NCBI GenBank assembly: GCA_004211785.1
Contig: SHBX01000005.1
Coordinates: 62,001 to 126,000 of the forward strand
Direction of reading: 5' to 3'
DNA from: Winogradskyella sp.
GTDB taxonomy: Bacteria; Bacteroidota; Bacteroidia; Flavobacteriales; Flavobacteriaceae
DNA length: 64,000 nucleotides
Shown here: positions 9,264-18,117 of the stretch, in pieces
How positions within the stretch are numbered: position 1 is the stretch's first letter
Layout of the letters: every line of letters begins with the position of its first letter
The notes under the pieces: generated by a model
The model's database searches: none
What the model was told of the DNA's origin: nothing
What the model saw: the letters and a program-made list of their open reading frames with translations, nothing else
Position numbers and translations under genes: made by a program

Positions 9264-9632
9264 ATAATATTTTCCATTTTGGATAATAATTTTGATTCTT
9301 CAAAGAGTTTACCTTCATAGTCATTCATTCCATTTTTCAGACACGTTTCTCGTTATAAAGCAGACACTTTAGTCGTAATAGCAATTATTGGAATATCTTT
9401 AAATTACTTTGTGATTATTGTCTAATGTAACGTGTTGTGTCATAGCCATCCATAACAAGCATTTTGGGTTGGCATTTATGGCGTCAAAAACACAAATAGT
9501 ACATTTTTAGCCAAAATTATTAGAGAGATTTCTTACTTATATTCTAGACTTACTATTTTTTAACGAAAGAATCATCAATGATGTTTTTTCAACACCAAAA
9601 TGAACAGCTAAAACTATCTTTTTGGTATACAT
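9251..9632 (-). pseudogene. Decayed single-domain response regulator (CheY-like receiver)
   Basis: This 442-bp gene-free interval holds a recognisable receiver domain on the reverse strand, broken across three frames. Frame 1 from ATG 9632 reads KKIVLAV, then EKTSLMILSLKNSK, and stops at 9539. Frame 2 (shifted) near 9453 reads VMDGYDTTRYIR. Frame 3 from about 9400 reads KDIPIIAITTKVSAL, an in-frame TAA, then CLKNGMNDYEGKLFEESKLL to a stop at 9251-9253. The order matches an intact receiver of about 126 codons. The N-terminal acidic pair has become HF and the phospho-acceptor segment is scrambled, so it is dead. It starts 11 bp after the stop of the gene at 9644, so it was once the third gene of that operon. 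Confidence 0.85.
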
Positions 9633-9643
9633 ATTCTAAATTT

Positions 9644-10471
9644 TTATTCTACTGTAAAATCATTTTCAGTAAAAAAAAGCATTAGTTTTTTAGTGAAGTC
9701 TTCTTTATTGTTTATATCCTCTTTATTTATAACATTTTGGGCAAAGTCCAGTAGTTTGTCTTCGAGTTGACTTTTGTAAGATTTGTTAAAAACCCCAGAT
9801 ATAGCAACAGCAATATAATATGAAGAGAAATTCTGGACATGAATATTATAAGTGTCATACTCAATATGTTGTAAGTCTTGATTGCCTTGGGTAAAAGCAT
9901 CTTCGACAAAACTTTTAATTGCAGTAAGCATACCAGCAACCATGTGTTCATCGATAGCTTGAGCTTTTGAAAACTCTGAAATTAATAGGCCGGAACCTTT
10001 TTCTATAACCAAAACTTGGTCTATAGTTGGTATTATGGTGTTTTTTAAAATTAGTTCTGCTTCAGAAATACCTTTACGTTTTGCAGCAAACTTTCTTTTT
10101 AAGCTCTTAAAAGAGAATGCATTGTTTACAGAAGTATTAATTTTCTCAATTAATACAGTCATTTCATTCTGTATATACCTTTTAATCATTTTACCCATTA
10201 TAGGATAAAGAGCTTCAACAATTTCTGCTTGAGAATTTTTTATTTCAGACTTTAGAGTTTCTGTAATTGTTGGACCTAGTGTACTAGGTATTTCTTGAAC
10301 AAAATCTGAAAGCTTATCATTGATTATTGGATTTACCTTTTCTGATAAATTACTTTTTTTATTAAGTGTTTCCTCTAAGATTTCTATTTTTTTTTCAATA
10401 GATGATACATACTCACGTTGGTCTGTAAGTAAAATATCTTTTAGAATACTTAATTTATCGTTTTGATCCAT
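9644..10471 (-). CDS. Protein resembling the cytoplasmic N-terminal region of OmpA/MotB-type envelope proteins
   Basis: 275 residues, soluble, no signal peptide. A helical N-terminal half (DKLSDFVQEIPSTLGPTI near 50-70) leads to ALYPIMGKMIKRYIQNEM near 95-115, then to a longin/roadblock-like alpha-beta segment containing DQVLVIEKGSGLLIS (about 152-166), EHMVAGMLTAIKSF and YYIAVAISG. From memory this succession matches the region that precedes a membrane helix and OmpA domain in certain cyanobacterial and proteobacterial proteins; here the OmpA part is absent and the protein stops after the sensor-like domain. It is the second gene after a coiled-coil protein (18-bp gap) and was followed by a receiver gene that is now broken. 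Function is unknown. Confidence 0.72.
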   Translation of the reverse strand: MDQNDKLSILKDILLTDQREYVSSIEKKIEILEETLNKKSNLSEKVNPIINDKLSDFVQEIPSTLGPTITETLKSEIKNSQAEIVEALYPIMGKMIKRYIQNEMTVLIEKINTSVNNAFSFKSLKRKFAAKRKGISEAELILKNTIIPTIDQVLVIEKGSGLLISEFSKAQAIDEHMVAGMLTAIKSFVEDAFTQGNQDLQHIEYDTYNIHVQNFSSYYIAVAISGVFNKSYKSQLEDKLLDFAQNVINKEDINNKEDFTKKLMLFFTENDFTVE

Positions 10472-10489
10472 TAAACTTTATGAAAATAA

Positions 10490-10852
10490 CTATTCACTAA
10501 TTTTTTCCCCTAACGTCATTAAAAGTTTTCCAAATTGTTTCCGGTCTAATTTTTTGTCGTTTAGGTTATCTAATTTTTCATTAAAAGCATCTTCTACTTC
10601 GGTGATTCTAATGTTTAGATCAGTACTTAAGCTATCAATAGATTGCGTTAATAAATCTCGAGTTTCATCAATTAAGTTTTCTAATTCCTTTTTCTTGTTA
10701 TTAAGGTCATTTCTAACAGCTTGAAATTCAGAGTTGTATTCTTGAATGTTTTCTCCAAAAATTAATTCTTTAATTGCATCAATTTTTGATGATTGATTTA
10801 CTTCATTATCATTTGATGGTTTTGATTTAGAAGAAGTTTTAACTTTGCTCAT
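10490..10852 (-). CDS. Small coiled-coil protein, function unknown
   Basis: 120 residues from the ATG at 10850-10852 (MSKVKTSSKSKPSN); an upstream in-frame start would lie too close to the promoter. A charged, disordered N-terminus is followed by long heptad-bearing helices (VRNDLNNKKKELENLIDETR, LNIRITEVEDAFNEKLDNL), predicting a coiled-coil dimer. No signal peptide or membrane segment. It precedes the OmpA-N-like gene by 18 bp and is probably its partner. Family unknown. Confidence 0.7.
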   Translation of the reverse strand: MSKVKTSSKSKPSNDNEVNQSSKIDAIKELIFGENIQEYNSEFQAVRNDLNNKKKELENLIDETRDLLTQSIDSLSTDLNIRITEVEDAFNEKLDNLNDKKLDRKQFGKLLMTLGEKISE

Positions 10853-10882
10853 ATAAATAAATGTAGGATTAATAAGTATATA

Positions 10883-10890
10883 CAAATATA
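10883..10890 (-). promoter_or_regulatory. -7 element of the coiled-coil/OmpA-N-like operon
   Basis: TATATTTG on the reverse strand, 30 bp before the ATG at 10852 and downstream of the fbp stop. It indicates that the module is transcribed separately from fbp. No clear -33 box. Confidence 0.45.
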
Positions 10891-10907
10891 GTAAAAAGCC
10901 ATTTTGA

Positions 10908-11912
10908 CTATGCGTTACGCATAAATTCTTCTGCTTTTTCTACCATATTTTTACTTCCGCAAATAAAAGGAACACGCTCGTGGAGTTCAGTTGGAGTAAT
11001 ATCCATAATTCTTGTAAAACCATCGCTAGCTTTGCCATTAGCTTGCTCAGCTATAAACGCCATTGGATTACATTCGTATAGCAAACGTAATTTCCCTTTT
11101 GCATTTTTAGAACTTTTAGGATACATGTAGATGCCACCTTTAATCATGTTTCTATGAAAATCAGAAACCAGTGACCCAATGTAACGAGATGTGTATGGTC
11201 TATGACCTTCTTCCATTTGACAATATTTTATGTAATCTTTTATGCCTTTTGGAAAGTGAATATAATTCCCTTCGTTAACTGAATAAATACGGCCATTTTC
11301 AGGAAATTGCATGTCGGGATGAGATAGATAAAATGTACCAATAGCTGGATTTAATGTAAAGCCGTTAACACCATGACCAGTTGTATAAACTAACATAGTG
11401 GAAGTACCGTAAACGACATAGCCAGCGGCAACTTGTTGATTTCCTTTTTGTAAAAAATCAGCCATAGTTACAGGTGTTCCTACAGGCGTTACGCGCCTGT
11501 AAATAGAGAAGATTGTGCCAACAGAAACATTAACATCTATATTTGACGAACCATCAAGCGGGTCAATTAAAACCACGTATTTATTCTGGTGATTTTCATC
11601 TTGACTATTGATAGCAATAAAATCGTCCTCTTCTTCACTCGCAATACCACAAACAATATTACGCTTGGTCATGGTTTTTATAAAAGTATCGTTGGCGTAA
11701 ACATCTAGTTTTTGTTGATCTTCACCCTGAACGTTTGTATCACCAGCCGCACCAATAATATCTACTAAACCTGCTTTATTTACTTCGTGATTTACAACTT
11801 TTGCAGCTAATCTGATGGAATTAATGAGTCGAGATAATTCTCCAGAAGTGTATTTAAAAGACGATTGATTTTCAATAATAAACTCACCTAAGGTCTGGTT
11901 GCGTTGCGACAT
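10908..11912 (-). CDS. fbp: Class I fructose-1,6-bisphosphatase
   Basis: 334 residues, full length. Hydrolyses fructose 1,6-bisphosphate to fructose 6-phosphate, the committed step of gluconeogenesis, in the cytoplasm. The metal-binding motif Asp117-Pro-Leu-Asp-Gly-Ser-Ser is present, preceded by [11 protein letters not shown] (metal-binding Glu). The substrate-binding region ([19 protein letters not shown]) and the C-terminal [19 protein letters not shown] block are intact. The gene is divergent from the GNAT-aspartate kinase operon. Confidence 0.97.
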   Translation of the reverse strand: MSQRNQTLGEFIIENQSSFKYTSGELSRLINSIRLAAKVVNHEVNKAGLVDIIGAAGDTNVQGEDQQKLDVYANDTFIKTMTKRNIVCGIASEEEDDFIAINSQDENHQNKYVVLIDPLDGSSNIDVNVSVGTIFSIYRRVTPVGTPVTMADFLQKGNQQVAAGYVVYGTSTMLVYTTGHGVNGFTLNPAIGTFYLSHPDMQFPENGRIYSVNEGNYIHFPKGIKDYIKYCQMEEGHRPYTSRYIGSLVSDFHRNMIKGGIYMYPKSSKNAKGKLRLLYECNPMAFIAEQANGKASDGFTRIMDITPTELHERVPFICGSKNMVEKAEEFMRNA

Positions 11913-11988
11913 GAATTAGAAAATTGATTTATTTGCCGCAAATATCGGATTTTTTAACTAACTATAACGTTTTCGTATAGCAAATAAA

Positions 11989-12020
11989 TTGAAAACTCTA
12001 CAGACTTTCAGTTATATTTG
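11989..12020 (+). promoter_or_regulatory. Promoter of the GNAT-aspartate kinase-acyltransferase operon
   Basis: TTG at 11989-11991, a 21-bp spacer and TATATTTG at 12013-12020 fit the Bacteroidota consensus. The ATG follows 20 bp later. Confidence 0.6.
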
Positions 12021-12040
12021 GAAACCTATTCAAAAAGTAT

Positions 12041-12517
12041 ATGTATCAACCAAGATTAGCGACTAAAGAAGATATGCCAAGAGTTTACGAACTCATTAAA
12101 GAATTGGCCATATTCGAAAAAGAACCCGATGCTGTTGAGGTCACCGTTGAACAGCTTGTGCAAGATGGTTATGGTAAACAACCAAAATTTGTTTGCTTTG
12201 TTGTAGAAGTTAATAATAAGGTTGAAGGATTGGCTTTAATTTACACACGTTATTCTACTTGGAAAGGCGAGGTTATTCATCTTGAAGATTTAATCGTCAG
12301 TCAGGCTTTGAGAGGCAAAGGTTTAGGAACCGTTTTGCTAGACGAAGTTGTGAAACATGGAAAGCAAAAAGATGTAAAACGTATCTCTTGGGAAGTGTTG
12401 GATTGGAATGAGTCAGCTATAAAGTTTTATGAGAAGAAAGGAGCAAATGTGATGAGAGATTGGGACGTGGTGCAAATGGATAGCAAAGCGATTGATAATT
12501 ATATAAGCAAATTGTAA
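12041..12517 (+). CDS. GNAT-family N-acetyltransferase (SSAT-like)
   Basis: 158 residues, a single GNAT domain. The acetyl-CoA pyrophosphate loop is Gln88-A-L-R-G-K-G-L-G96 and the C-terminal motif B reads WEVLDWNESAIKFYEKKGA, which is the pattern of diamine/thialysine acetyltransferases. The substrate is probably a small amine or amino acid, but that is family-level inference. It is the first gene of a four-gene operon and its stop abuts the ATG of the aspartate kinase. Confidence 0.86.
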   Translation: MYQPRLATKEDMPRVYELIKELAIFEKEPDAVEVTVEQLVQDGYGKQPKFVCFVVEVNNKVEGLALIYTRYSTWKGEVIHLEDLIVSQALRGKGLGTVLLDEVVKHGKQKDVKRISWEVLDWNESAIKFYEKKGANVMRDWDVVQMDSKAIDNYISKL

Positions 12518-13768
12518 ATGAAGATTTTCAAATTTGGTGGGGCATCTGTTAAAGATGCAGAAGGTGTAAAAAATGTAGCTACTGTATTAAAAACAGTGGG
12601 TTATGAGAATACACTTATCATAGTTTCTGCTATGGGTAAAACGACGAATGCTATGGAGCTAGTCGTTAAAAGCTATTTTGAAAACAAACCCGAATTGCAA
12701 AGTGCTTTACAAGACGTAAAAAAGTTTCATAACCAGATTCTTCTCGACCTTTTTGATAACGAAAGACATCCTGTTTTTGATAAAATAAAGTCACTGTTTT
12801 CCGAATTAGACAGCTTCTTTAAAATCAATAAATCTCCAGATTATAACTTTGTTTATGACCAAGCTATTGGTTTTGGAGAGCTATTATCAACAACGATAAT
12901 TAGCTTTTATCTCAATGAAATTGGATTGAAAAATAATTGGCTTGATGTACGGTCATTTATTAAAACAGATAGTTATTATCGAAGAGCTAATGTAGATTGG
13001 AATACTACTCAAGCCCAAATATCTGAAAGTTTTGATAGAAGTATACTGAATATCACGCAAGGGTTTTTAGCAAGTGATGCTAATAATTTTACAACCACTT
13101 TAGGGCGCGAAGGAAGTGATTACACATCTGCAATTTTCGCATATTGTCTTAATGCAACAAGTGTTACCATTTGGAAAGATGTACCGGGTGTTTTAAATGC
13201 TGACCCACGTTATTTTGAAAACGCTCAGTTGCTCAACCAAATATCCTATAGAGAAGCTATTGAGTTGGCTTTTTATGGTGCATCGGTAATTCATCCAAAA
13301 ACGCTTCAACCATTACAACGCAAGGAAATCCCGTTGTATGTAAAGTCATTTTTAAATCCTGAAGCAGCAGGAACCATTGTGAGCAAAGGCAAAACACTCG
13401 AGCCAGAAATTCCCTGCTTTATAGTTAAGAAAAATCAAATTTTAATTTCGTTATCATCTTTAGACTTTTCATATATCGTAGAGGAAAATATAAGTGAGAT
13501 TTTCAGCCTTTTGCATTTGTATAAAATGAAGGTAGATGTGATTCAGAATTCTGCAATTAGCTTTTCAGTATGCTTAGAGAATACCTATAACAACCTTGAA
13601 AAATTGCTGCAGCATTTAAAGGCAAAATTCAATGTAACATGTCATGAAAATGTGAGTCTATATACTATTAGGCATTTTACAGAGGATTCTGTTTTATCAC
13701 TCGAAAAGGATAAAACCGTGTTACTGAAACAATTAACCCAACAAACCGTTCAAATAGTAACTACCTAA
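12518..13768 (+). CDS. Aspartate kinase (monofunctional)
   Basis: 416 residues. Phosphorylates L-aspartate to aspartyl phosphate, the first step to lysine, diaminopimelate, methionine and threonine. The nucleotide-binding start KFGGASVKD (residues 4-12), LGREGSDYTSAIFA (catalytic Ser/Thr-Asp segment) and the AFYGASVIHPKTLQPL block are all present. A C-terminal ACT-type regulatory region of about 130 residues is divergent. It immediately follows the GNAT gene and precedes the acyltransferase by 21 bp. Bacteroidota usually also carry a bifunctional ThrA, so this copy may have a specialised role; that is inference. Confidence 0.93.
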   Translation: MKIFKFGGASVKDAEGVKNVATVLKTVGYENTLIIVSAMGKTTNAMELVVKSYFENKPELQSALQDVKKFHNQILLDLFDNERHPVFDKIKSLFSELDSFFKINKSPDYNFVYDQAIGFGELLSTTIISFYLNEIGLKNNWLDVRSFIKTDSYYRRANVDWNTTQAQISESFDRSILNITQGFLASDANNFTTTLGREGSDYTSAIFAYCLNATSVTIWKDVPGVLNADPRYFENAQLLNQISYREAIELAFYGASVIHPKTLQPLQRKEIPLYVKSFLNPEAAGTIVSKGKTLEPEIPCFIVKKNQILISLSSLDFSYIVEENISEIFSLLHLYKMKVDVIQNSAISFSVCLENTYNNLEKLLQHLKAKFNVTCHENVSLYTIRHFTEDSVLSLEKDKTVLLKQLTQQTVQIVTT

Positions 13769-13789
13769 ACATTTATTACATTTGTTTAT

Positions 13790-15619
13790 ATGAGTAAATC
13801 ATCAAATACAGGACTTGTGTCCGCTAAAGAAGTTGCAAAAGCTATTAATGCAGATAAGTATGGCTTCTTAGGAACTTTTGCAGGTTGGATTTTGATGAAA
13901 GTCTTAAAAATATCTTCATTAAATCGTATTTATAATCGTAACAAGCATTTAACTGATCTTGAATTTTTAGATGGTCTTTTGGATGATTTTCAGATTAAAT
14001 TCGAAATCCCTGAAGAAGACCTAAAACGATTACCAAAAGATGGTCCATACATCACGGTTTCTAATCATCCGCTTGGTGGTATAGATGGTATTTTGTTATT
14101 AAAGTTAATGATAGAACAGCGAAGTGATTTTAAAATCATCGCTAATTTTTTACTACATCGTATAGAGCCATTAAAACCTTATATCATGCCTGTAAATCCT
14201 TTTGAGGACAGAAAGGATGCAGCAAGTAGTATTACAGGTTTTAAAAATGCAATTATGCATTTAAGAAATGGTCATCCACTAGGTGTCTTCCCGGCTGGAG
14301 AAGTGTCTACCTACAAAGACGGAAAGCTTGTGGTAGATAAGCCATGGGAAGATGCGGCAATGAAACTTATACAAAAAGCAGAAGTGCCAGTTGTTCCTAT
14401 TTATTTTCATGCAAAAAACAGTAGGTTATTTTATAGACTCTCTAAAATTAGTGATACGCTTCGTACAGCGAAATTGCCATCTGAATTGTTAACGCAAAAA
14501 CGTCGTGTGATTAAAGTAAGAATTGGCAAACAGATTTCGGTAAAAGCTCAAAAAGAACATAATTCACTAAAAGATTTTTCTGATTTTATACGTCAAAAAA
14601 CATACATGTTATCTCGTGCTTTTGAGGATAAACCAAAAATTTTAGATAATATTCAATCGCAATTAAAAGTTCCAAAACCGGCTAAGCGAATAGTAACACC
14701 AGTAGATTCTGAGGTTATGATTAATGAAGTCGAGCTTCTAAAAGAAAAAGACTGCAGATTATTAACTAGTAAAAATTATGAAGTCTATTTAGCTTCAGCA
14801 GTTGATATCCCAAATATTCTTAGAGAACTAGGAAGACTAAGGGAGATTACCTTCAGGGAAGTCGGAGAAGGAACTAATGAATCTATAGATTTAGATAATT
14901 TTGACACCTATTATCACCATATGTTTCTTTGGGATAATAATGCTAAAAAAGTTGCTGGGGCATATAGAATGGGTTTAGGCTCGAAGATTTTTGAAGCGCA
15001 TGGTATTGATGGATTTTATCTTCAGGATCTGTTTCGTTTTGAGCCTGAGTTGTATAAAATGATGAGCCAGGCATTAGAATTAGGAAGGGCATTTATCATT
15101 AAAGAGTACCAGCAAAAACCAATGCCTTTGTTTTTACTTTGGAAAGGCATTGTACACACAACATTACGTTATCCAGAACATAAATATTTAATTGGCGGCG
15201 TTAGTATAAGTAATCAGTTTTCTAACTTCTCTAAGAGTTTGATGATTGAGTTTATGAAATCGCATTACTATGACCCATATGTGGCACAATATGTCCACCC
15301 TAAAAAAGAATTTAAAGTAAAACTTAAAGATGCAGATAAAGATTTTGTTTTTGATGCTACAGAAGCCGATTTGAATAAATTTGATAAGATTATTGATGAG
15401 GTAGAGCCAGGAGCATTACGATTACCTGTTTTACTTAAAAAATATATTAAGCAAAATTGTAAACTCATAGGGTTTAATGTAGATCCGTTATTTAATAATG
15501 CAGTTGATGGGTTGATGTATATTAAGATTGCAGATTTACCTGAAAGTACTGTGAGACCTGTCATGGAAGAATTCCAAGCGGAGCTAGAACGTAAATTCAT
15601 GGATAACAATGACAAGTAG
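13790..15619 (+). CDS. Fused PlsC-type acyltransferase/GNAT-type N-acyltransferase (OlsF/GlsF-like aminolipid synthase)
   Basis: 609 residues. The N-terminal half is a PlsC-like O-acyltransferase: His93-P-L-G-G-I-Asp99 is the catalytic HxnD motif in its hemolysin-family form, and FPAGEVST near residue 165 is the glycerophosphate-binding block equivalent. The C-terminal half (about 325-520) is the OlsB/COG3176 GNAT fold that N-acylates amino acids (LYKMMSQALELGRAFI, PLFLLWKGI). The same order occurs in OlsF of Serratia and Flavobacterium johnsoniae, which makes ornithine lipid, and in glycine-lipid synthases. The amino-acid head group cannot be told from sequence. Membrane-associated. It overlaps the next gene by 11 bp. 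Confidence 0.87.
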   Translation: MSKSSNTGLVSAKEVAKAINADKYGFLGTFAGWILMKVLKISSLNRIYNRNKHLTDLEFLDGLLDDFQIKFEIPEEDLKRLPKDGPYITVSNHPLGGIDGILLLKLMIEQRSDFKIIANFLLHRIEPLKPYIMPVNPFEDRKDAASSITGFKNAIMHLRNGHPLGVFPAGEVSTYKDGKLVVDKPWEDAAMKLIQKAEVPVVPIYFHAKNSRLFYRLSKISDTLRTAKLPSELLTQKRRVIKVRIGKQISVKAQKEHNSLKDFSDFIRQKTYMLSRAFEDKPKILDNIQSQLKVPKPAKRIVTPVDSEVMINEVELLKEKDCRLLTSKNYEVYLASAVDIPNILRELGRLREITFREVGEGTNESIDLDNFDTYYHHMFLWDNNAKKVAGAYRMGLGSKIFEAHGIDGFYLQDLFRFEPELYKMMSQALELGRAFIIKEYQQKPMPLFLLWKGIVHTTLRYPEHKYLIGGVSISNQFSNFSKSLMIEFMKSHYYDPYVAQYVHPKKEFKVKLKDADKDFVFDATEADLNKFDKIIDEVEPGALRLPVLLKKYIKQNCKLIGFNVDPLFNNAVDGLMYIKIADLPESTVRPVMEEFQAELERKFMDNNDK

Positions 15620-16625
15620 AATTACGTTTGTTTTACTTCTTTTTTCTTGCCTTATTACTCATGCCCAAACTTTAAAGGGTAAAGTTATTGATGTCACAAC
15701 CAAAGAACCTCTAGAAATGGTTTCGGTGTATTTTAATAATACGACCATTGGAACAACTACAAATGCTAAAGGCGAATTTTCTATAGATTATAATGATGGG
15801 GTACAATCACCATTAATCATTTCTTACCTTGGATATGAGAAAGTCGTTATTTCGGATTATAGAAGCCTCTCACTGTTAAATGTCGAATTAAAGGAAGCTT
15901 CTAATCAGCTTGATGAAGTCGTCATTAATGCAGACGATGGTTTAACACGAACGCAAAAATTAAAAATTTTCAGAAACCAATTTTTGGGCACTTCTAAGTA
16001 TGGAAAAACCTGTAAAATTCTTAATGAAGACGACTTAATTTTGCGCTATGATAAAAGAGGAAAACAGCTTACCGTAAGTGCAAAAGCACCTCTTGAAATC
16101 AAAAATAAATCGTTAAATTATCATATCACATACGAACTTGTGGACTTTGAAGTTGTTTTTAATTACATAGATCTTTTTAGAAATGATTTTAATGTTTATT
16201 CAACATATTATTCAGGCTCATCATTATATAAAGATGAAAACATCAACAATAAAGAGTCTATTCTTAAACAAAGAGAAAAAGTATATAGAGGTTCTATACA
16301 ACATTTTATGCGTTCGATTTTTCGAGGTGATTTAAAGAAAGAAAAGTATAAAATCTTTAAGCGAGGCTTTGGAGTTAAAACTCCCGAACATATTTTTGTA
16401 AAAGACTTAGATAGTACAAATTTTAAAGAAGTAAAGTTATCTGGAAAATTAACGGTTACTCATAGAGGAAAATCACAATCGGATTTGATACCAAAAACAG
16501 ATAAATTTTACGTTGATGAATTTGGGAATTTTGTTCCAGTACAATCTCTATTTTTTAATGGCGCTATGGGCAATCAACGGATAGGTGATACTTTACCTTT
16601 GGACTATGGGTTATCAGATGAGTAA
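15609..16625 (+). CDS. Exported CarboxypepD_reg-domain protein
   Basis: 338 residues with a signal peptide (cleavage after ITHAQ, about residue 19). A carboxypeptidase-regulatory-like beta-sandwich follows (TLKGKVIDVTTKEPLEMVSV to about residue 100), the domain that in Bacteroidota heads TonB receptors and surface proteins. The remaining 230 residues are an unassigned region seen in similar DUF5686-like or plug-less proteins. No barrel is evident. The start overlaps the acyltransferase gene by 11 bp, so it is the last gene of that operon, before a terminator. Confidence 0.78.
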   Translation: MTSRITFVLLLFSCLITHAQTLKGKVIDVTTKEPLEMVSVYFNNTTIGTTTNAKGEFSIDYNDGVQSPLIISYLGYEKVVISDYRSLSLLNVELKEASNQLDEVVINADDGLTRTQKLKIFRNQFLGTSKYGKTCKILNEDDLILRYDKRGKQLTVSAKAPLEIKNKSLNYHITYELVDFEVVFNYIDLFRNDFNVYSTYYSGSSLYKDENINNKESILKQREKVYRGSIQHFMRSIFRGDLKKEKYKIFKRGFGVKTPEHIFVKDLDSTNFKEVKLSGKLTVTHRGKSQSDLIPKTDKFYVDEFGNFVPVQSLFFNGAMGNQRIGDTLPLDYGLSDE

Positions 16626-16630
16626 TAAAA

Positions 16631-16658
16631 AAAGCCCAGAACAAAATTCTGAGCTTTT
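16631..16658 (+). terminator. Terminator (bidirectional)
   Basis: AAGCCCAGAA and TTCTGAGCTTTT pair around CAAAA. It ends the forward operon and could also act on the reverse gene ending at 16681. Confidence 0.7.
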
Positions 16659-16680
16659 AGAATAGTTATATTTTAAATTT

Positions 16681-17190
16681 TTATAAACCTTTAAACCATT
16701 CTTGGAATTGATTTCCTAATAAAAAAGTAGGTTTCTTTTCGCCACTTAAAGAGCTGATTAAACTTATTACCCACGCAATAAAAATAGCTATTCCTAATAC
16801 CCAGCCTAAAAACGGAATCCAAACAAAAAAGCTTAATAAAAACAACCCTAAATTCTGTCTTATGTAAAAAGAACCTAATTCTGTTTTGTTGCTATTATTC
16901 ATAATCACAGCAATTATCCAACCAATCCAATAGACGTGAGAAATAATGCCAATATTTTTTCCGTCACTTAATATTTCTTTGGCTTCATCAGCAAATTCTG
17001 AGGCTTTTTCCTTTGCTTCACTAGCAAACTCAGAAGCTTTTTCTTTAGCTTCTTTTCCTAGTTCTTTAGCGTCATCAGCTAGTTCACTAGCTTTTTGACT
17101 TATTTTTTCTCCAGCTCTTTTTGCACTTTCTTTAGCGTCGCCTATCATATCATCAAGGTCGTCGCTTAAATTTTTATTATCGTCAGACAT
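16681..17190 (-). CDS. Membrane protein with amphipathic 11-mer-like repeats and DUF4870-type helices
   Basis: 169 residues. Residues 1-80 are a charged, Ala/Lys/Glu-rich helix with repeated blocks (KEKASEFASEA, KEKASEFADEA), as in YtxH or LEA/apolipoprotein-like helices that lie along membranes. Residues 85-150 hold three hydrophobic segments, including WIPFLGWVLGIAIFIAWVI, typical of DUF4870-like proteins. The N-terminal repeats are visible as DNA repeats at about 16980-17070. Likely an inner-membrane stress protein; no specific function is assigned. Confidence 0.75.
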   Translation of the reverse strand: MSDDNKNLSDDLDDMIGDAKESAKRAGEKISQKASELADDAKELGKEAKEKASEFASEAKEKASEFADEAKEILSDGKNIGIISHVYWIGWIIAVIMNNSNKTELGSFYIRQNLGLFLLSFFVWIPFLGWVLGIAIFIAWVISLISSLSGEKKPTFLLGNQFQEWFKGL

Positions 17191-17253
17191 AGTATTCGGT
17201 TTTTTAAGTTAATAATTAGTTAGCTTTTAAAATTACTAAAAAAACCAATGAGA

Positions 17254-17640
17254 TTATTTAAAGGCAGCATCAATAGGCTCCCATAATTCTATCTTATTGT
17301 TTTCATTGTCAAGTATCCAAGCAAACTTTCCGTATTCATATGTCTGCATATCACCAACAATTGTTACACCTTCTTCTCTTAAAGTTTTTATAAGAGTTTC
17401 TAAATCTTCGACTCTGTAATTAAACATAAAGTCTTTTTTTGAAGGCTCAAAATAAGTAGTATCATCCTTAAAAGGACTCCATTGTGTAGAGGCATCATTA
17501 TCGTTTTTGTCTTTCCACCAAAAAGTGCAACCGTAATCATCGGTATTAAAATCGAGATGTTTTTTATACCAATCTTTTGAGGCTTTTGGGTCTTTAGATT
17601 TAAAGAATAGACCACCTATTCCTGTGACACGTTTTTTCAT
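17254..17640 (-). CDS. VOC-superfamily (glyoxalase-like) protein
   Basis: 128 residues, one vicinal-oxygen-chelate unit (GLFFKSKDPKASKDWYKKHL at the N-terminus; ILDNENNKIELWEP at the C-terminus). These folds bind a metal and act as isomerases, dioxygenases or resistance proteins. Metal ligands would include the Glu of KIELWEP. The substrate is unknown. It starts one base after the DUF1801 stop, as the last gene of a three-gene reverse operon. Confidence 0.85.
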   Translation of the reverse strand: MKKRVTGIGGLFFKSKDPKASKDWYKKHLDFNTDDYGCTFWWKDKNDNDASTQWSPFKDDTTYFEPSKKDFMFNYRVEDLETLIKTLREEGVTIVGDMQTYEYGKFAWILDNENNKIELWEPIDAAFK

Positions 17641-17641
17641 T

Positions 17642-18100
17642 TTATTTCTTTTTTAAGGCAGCTTCATAAATATTTATCCATTCTTCAACAGACATTTTGC
17701 CTAAAAGTTCTTTAATTAAATCATAAGGAATATCGTCAACCTTCTTAAAACGCACACAACTTTTACCCATGTCTAATTTGTATTTGGCATGTTTTGGATA
17801 TTCCGCAACAAACCAATCGTACAATTCTTTTTTTGCATACAAACCCATATGGTAAAAGGCAATAAAGTTCTTTTGTGAGGCTATATTAATAAATGGTAAA
17901 GGAGGAAAAGGTTTGCAATGATATCCTGAAGGATAAATGGATTTAGGCACAAAATAGGCCGGCATATTATAACCCATTCCTGATTCTAAACCTTTAGGCA
18001 TATGTTCTTTTATGAGCTGATGAAGTTTTGTCATTGGGGCTTTGCGCTCCTCAGGCAATTGACTTATATAGTCTTCTGGTGAATCTGCTTTGTATTGCAT
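17642..18100 (-). CDS. DUF1801-domain protein
   Basis: 152 residues, with the DUF1801/YdhG-like pattern: PEDYISQLPEERKAPMTKLH at the N-terminus, YNMPAYFVP near 45 and FIAFYHMGLYA near 75. Members are small cytoplasmic proteins of unknown activity, structurally related to iron chaperone frataxin-like folds. It lies 17 bp after DUF4199 and 1 bp before the VOC gene. Confidence 0.85.
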   Translation of the reverse strand: MQYKADSPEDYISQLPEERKAPMTKLHQLIKEHMPKGLESGMGYNMPAYFVPKSIYPSGYHCKPFPPLPFINIASQKNFIAFYHMGLYAKKELYDWFVAEYPKHAKYKLDMGKSCVRFKKVDDIPYDLIKELLGKMSVEEWINIYEAALKKK

Positions 18101-18117
18101 AATATGATTGATTTAGT

